DNA of 64,000 nt from Juglans regia (taxonomy: Eukaryota; Streptophyta; Magnoliopsida; Fagales; Juglandaceae), in the NCBI RefSeq assembly GCF_001411555.2, contig NC_049911.1, positions 28,927,044 to 28,991,043 of the forward strand, given 5' to 3'. Position numbers and translations under genes: made by a program. This document shows positions 60,667 through 64,000 of the stretch, piece after piece; the stretch's first letter is position 1, and the number at the start of each line of letters is the position of its first letter. Under the pieces are notes generated by a model. The model had not been told where the DNA came from. It saw only the letters and a list, made by a program, of their open reading frames with translations, and made no database searches.

Positions 60667-61329
60667 GGGATAGTGGGAGCAAGCCGACTGGGGTGGGGGC
60701 ACAGTGTTTCAAGGGACAATTTTTTTCACACAGAGTGAGATATAGATAGGGGAGGAGGTCGACGGGGGTGGGAGGAGGAGGAGAGAGAAAAGAAGAAAGA
60801 GCTCTCAAGGCACACAGTATTCAGGAGATCACACAAGTTGTGATCTGGTGCATGTGGGTCTTTTTTCAATATTGCTGAAAATCATACCTGGCAGCTGCTT
60901 ATTCGATGGTGTAAAAGAACACGTGACACCCGACCGGCCCCAAGCATCCCCCAAAATTCATTGTTAATTATATTCTTATTTCATTTTTATCCTACTTACA
61001 TTCAAGTGTCATAGTTTTGGACCTTATGTGCAGAAGATGCTTGAGCACATCTGCTCTGTTATAAAAATCCACCCGCTTTTAAACCCAAGCCTTCCTTCTT
61101 TGAACTACTGACTAAATGCTGGCCCACTTTCCTTTTTTTTTTTAAATGGTTCGCTCAAGCACAAGCATAAAGAACACTGAAAAATGTCCCCCCCCCATTT
61201 TTTGTTCTCAACAAATGTAAGTATTCATTTCATTTCATAAATAATCAAATGTAAGTATTAATTAGTATAAGTAATCAAGTAAAAACAACAAAAACAAGCT
61301 TTCAAGTCTAGTTTCAAGCTTTCAAATAA
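60667..61329. other. Intergenic
   Basis: A GA/GGGG-rich part (60740-60810) and an AT-rich remainder; nothing recognised. Confidence 0.5.
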
Positions 61330-62010
61330 ATCATGTGTGAATGGAGAAAATCCCTTAGATTGGACTAAAGATAGAACCCAGATTAAAATCCAGATATAAG
61401 GTCTGGGCTAGAGGCAAGGCCTGGATTAGAGCCCAGGTACATAATATAGACTGGATCAAATTGTAGTGCCTGGGTCAGGGCTCGGGTATAAGACCCAGGT
61501 CGGATCTTACTTACATCAGGAAACAAGACAGGTAATGCAGGCGAGACTTGCGAGGGAAGGAATATAACATTCAATGTCAGACGAGTAAACTTGCGGCAGC
61601 TCACACCCAACATTAATGAGATAGAAAGGGTTAGAGATAGAAAGTATGCTACATTCAATGCAGTTCAAGGCTCAACCAACACTCAATAATACTGAGCACT
61701 TCATAGCTCGGTGAACTGACAGCACAATGATAGCTCGGTGAGTGGATAGTATGCATATATGATCTTCTGTTATGCAACACTCCACTAGCATGGAGACCAG
61801 GTCGGTAAGTATAAATAACACTACCTGCAGCCCACAAGTAAGTAATCTAACACTATCATTGTCAATGTACTTCATCTTCATCCTCAGCATTATACTAACT
61901 TAAGTATTGGAGAATCAACGGACTCTGAAGTCCCCCTTATTAATGTGAAGGTGATTGCACGAGCATTGATTGAGTGAAATTGCTCAGGCCCGTGAAATAC
62001 GACATCAACA
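61330..62010 (+). mobile_element. LTR-like repeat, copy 2 (plus orientation)
   Basis: Shares in order with copy 3 (reverse complement of 63636-64000): cacttcatagctcgg, gg(a)gac/tcaggtcggtaa, tataaata, acttaagtat, atcaa(c/t)gga, gagca(c/t)tgaytg and acgacatcaaca at the end. Ends in CA at 62010. No retrotransposon coding sequence. The left border is approximate. Confidence 0.6.
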
Positions 62011-63635
62011 CCACGGAACATGTTTCCTTGTATTGATAGGCTTGATTGTAAGGAACTCGAGTTAATACATTTTTTTCTCGCCTGAGTTCCATAGCACAAG
62101 ACTTTTTTCTACTTCGCACAGTAATTGATCTTACATTGGAAAGAACATTCTTAGATCGGTTAAAAGCTTTCAATTTCGAAATATAATCGAACAAAAATGC
62201 TATATATCACATCCTTATCCTAATAGAATAAGATATCATCATCCATTAGCTTTAGAATTTTCTTTTAAAAACTTAAAAAAATCATTTAAAGGTGAAAAGT
62301 GTAACATTTACTAAGAGCACTGGCATTAGCCAATGCCAATGCATCTTCAAAATTTGAAAGAATATAAATGAAATGATCTACATTGCATTGTAGTAGACAA
62401 ATAGTGAGAACTCCAAATTTGAGCTAACAGTATTTCCAAGTCTATCTTCATATTTAGAGATGAACTGTTTATTTTTTAAAGTGATATTTTATTCCAAAAG
62501 TGATATTATTACATTCTGCTGTTTTTTTTTTTACTTCACATTTATAGTCCCATAATATACTCCACATTCAAGGTGCCCACGTGAATTCAAGGCTGCAAAT
62601 GATTTTGGCCACATGACTTACAGGCTGCAATTAGTTGGAAAATAATAATTTAAGTAAAAATTAAATGATTAATTAACATATGGTTCGTGTAGTTGCAAAA
62701 TATGAAAAAAAAAATAATTTAAAAAAAATTATATTATATTATTATTTTGACTAATTTAATGTGTGGTTATGGCTTGAATGGTTTTGGGTTTATACTAAAG
62801 ATGTACTTTTAACTAAATTTTAGACATGAGTTTAAGGAAACATATCATTGGCATTGGTTTATCTTTATGCAAATGCAAACACACGTGTATAATTAGATCA
62901 TTAAATTGAGATTACATTAGATTATGCATATGTAAATATTTTCATAATTATGAACAGTGCCAATACATCTTTACAGATGTACTGTTCATTCTACAAATGT
63001 TATTTTATTAAAATTTTTTCCTCCTCCCATTCTCTCTCTCCTCCCACTCTACCTTAACATCTTTGTAGTGGGTACTAATTGTAAAATATATAAAAAATTA
63101 ATAATAAATAAATAATATTTTATTATTATTTTAGCTTAAATATGTATAATACAATATTGGTGTTTTTCTTGAATGGCAAAGACAATTTTTAAACTATGTG
63201 ATTTTGTATTTTAAACCATTGCCAATACTGTAAGGTAGATAAATTGGAACATTTTGTAGGGACTTTGAATCTCCCTTTATCTGTCTGGTGATGACAGTAC
63301 TGATGAGTCTTCGCTGTCTTCAACGCGAATATCTTCATTTTTTATTTTTTTCGGTCGTTTCAACTTGGAAGTGATTATGTGGCGGTAGGCGTTGGTTGGT
63401 GTTTTGTTTTATGTTTGCTATGGTTTCCTTTCCTTGGTTATATGAATTATAAGGTGCCATGGTGGTTGAAATTGCTATGCTTTCCTATTCTTGATTTTGG
63501 TTAGTTTCTGACTTTTGATCGTTTTAAGGTACATAAATGATCGAAAACGTTTTCAACATCATTTTCTAGGTTTTTTTTGCCAAACACTGATAAAATCATA
63601 GATTTTCTAAAAAAATAATGTTCTGGTATGGTATA
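62011..63635. other. Intergenic, AT-rich
   Basis: No gene; the two LTR-like copies on either side point towards it. Confidence 0.5.
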
Positions 63636-64000
63636 TGTTGACGTCGTGTTTCGAAGGCTTGAGCAACTTCATGCAGTCAGTGCTCGAGCGATCACTTGCA
63701 TAGTAAATGAAGGGGAGGGGGGGGGGACCTCGGGATCCATTGATCCTTCGATACTTAAGTCAGTGATTGGTGAAGGAGATGATGAATAATAGTTAAGACG
63801 AGAGTGTACGGTGATAGTGATGGATTATCTTGTTTGTTGCTGGTAGTGTCTTATTTATAGTTACCGACCTGATCTCCGCAATAGTGAGGAGTTGTAAAGC
63901 AGGAGATAATATGCTTATGCTTTCGATTCGCCGAGCTATGAAGTGCTCAAGGTTGCTGTGTATTGCTCGGGTCTTGAGCCACATTGAATGCGACATGCCT
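63636..64000 (-). mobile_element. LTR-like repeat, copy 3 (minus orientation), cut by the window edge
   Basis: tgttgacgtcgtgtttcg at 63636 is the reverse complement of the family end. Homology to copy 2 runs to the last base of the window, so the element continues beyond it. A G run at 63713-63727 lies inside. Confidence 0.6.

Overview
The window reads as nuclear DNA of a woody eudicot. Protein-coding genes have many small introns with GT-AG borders, intergenic DNA is AT-rich, and about a third of the 64 kb is recognisable transposable-element sequence. A short non-autonomous element with termini like GTTTGGAT...ATCCAAAC and a GAGATGAG-rich edge occurs at least four times. From memory this element is very common in walnut and hickory relatives (Juglandaceae, Fagales), so a tree of that group is my best guess; this is inference, not proof.

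Layout. 1-12.3 kb: a nearly full-length plant L1-type LINE on the minus strand (1074-7564) with an exact 13-bp target duplication, inserted in an older miniature element. At its 5' end, inside the target duplication, it carries a piece of a PGG-domain (ankyrin-type) gene in the opposite orientation. 12.3-16.0 kb: a long solo-LTR-like unit. 16.6-22.8 kb: a complete Mutator-like element with an exact 9-bp duplication, holding a damaged FAR1-type transposase and, facing it, a two-exon GRF zinc-finger gene. 23.6-38 kb: two host genes that converge: an RCC2-type RCC1-repeat gene of 16 exons (+) and a group I bZIP transcription factor of 4 exons (-). 39.4-40.6 kb: a small RNA locus with at least two convincing C/D-box snoRNAs, one matching the snR38 guide for the peptidyl-transferase region of 25S rRNA, behind site II, telo-box and TATA promoter elements. 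41.9-44.4 kb: a class II BASIC PENTACYSTEINE (GAGA-binding) gene (-). 44.7-51 kb: nested repeats, including a hAT element with an 8-bp duplication inside an LTR-like repeat. 51.3-53.2 kb: a small membrane protein gene of the TMEM42/EamA type (-). 54.6-55.3 kb: an intact histone H3.3 gene (+). 55.9-64 kb: a probable Pack-MULE with about 145-bp inverted ends, a second hAT miniature element with a long nested palindrome, and two oppositely oriented copies of one LTR-like family.

No operon logic applies. The five host genes are independent, and several act in chromatin or gene regulation (RCC2-like, bZIP, BPC, H3.3). I take that as coincidence. The exon joins proposed for all five host genes, and for the GRF gene, keep the reading frame exactly.
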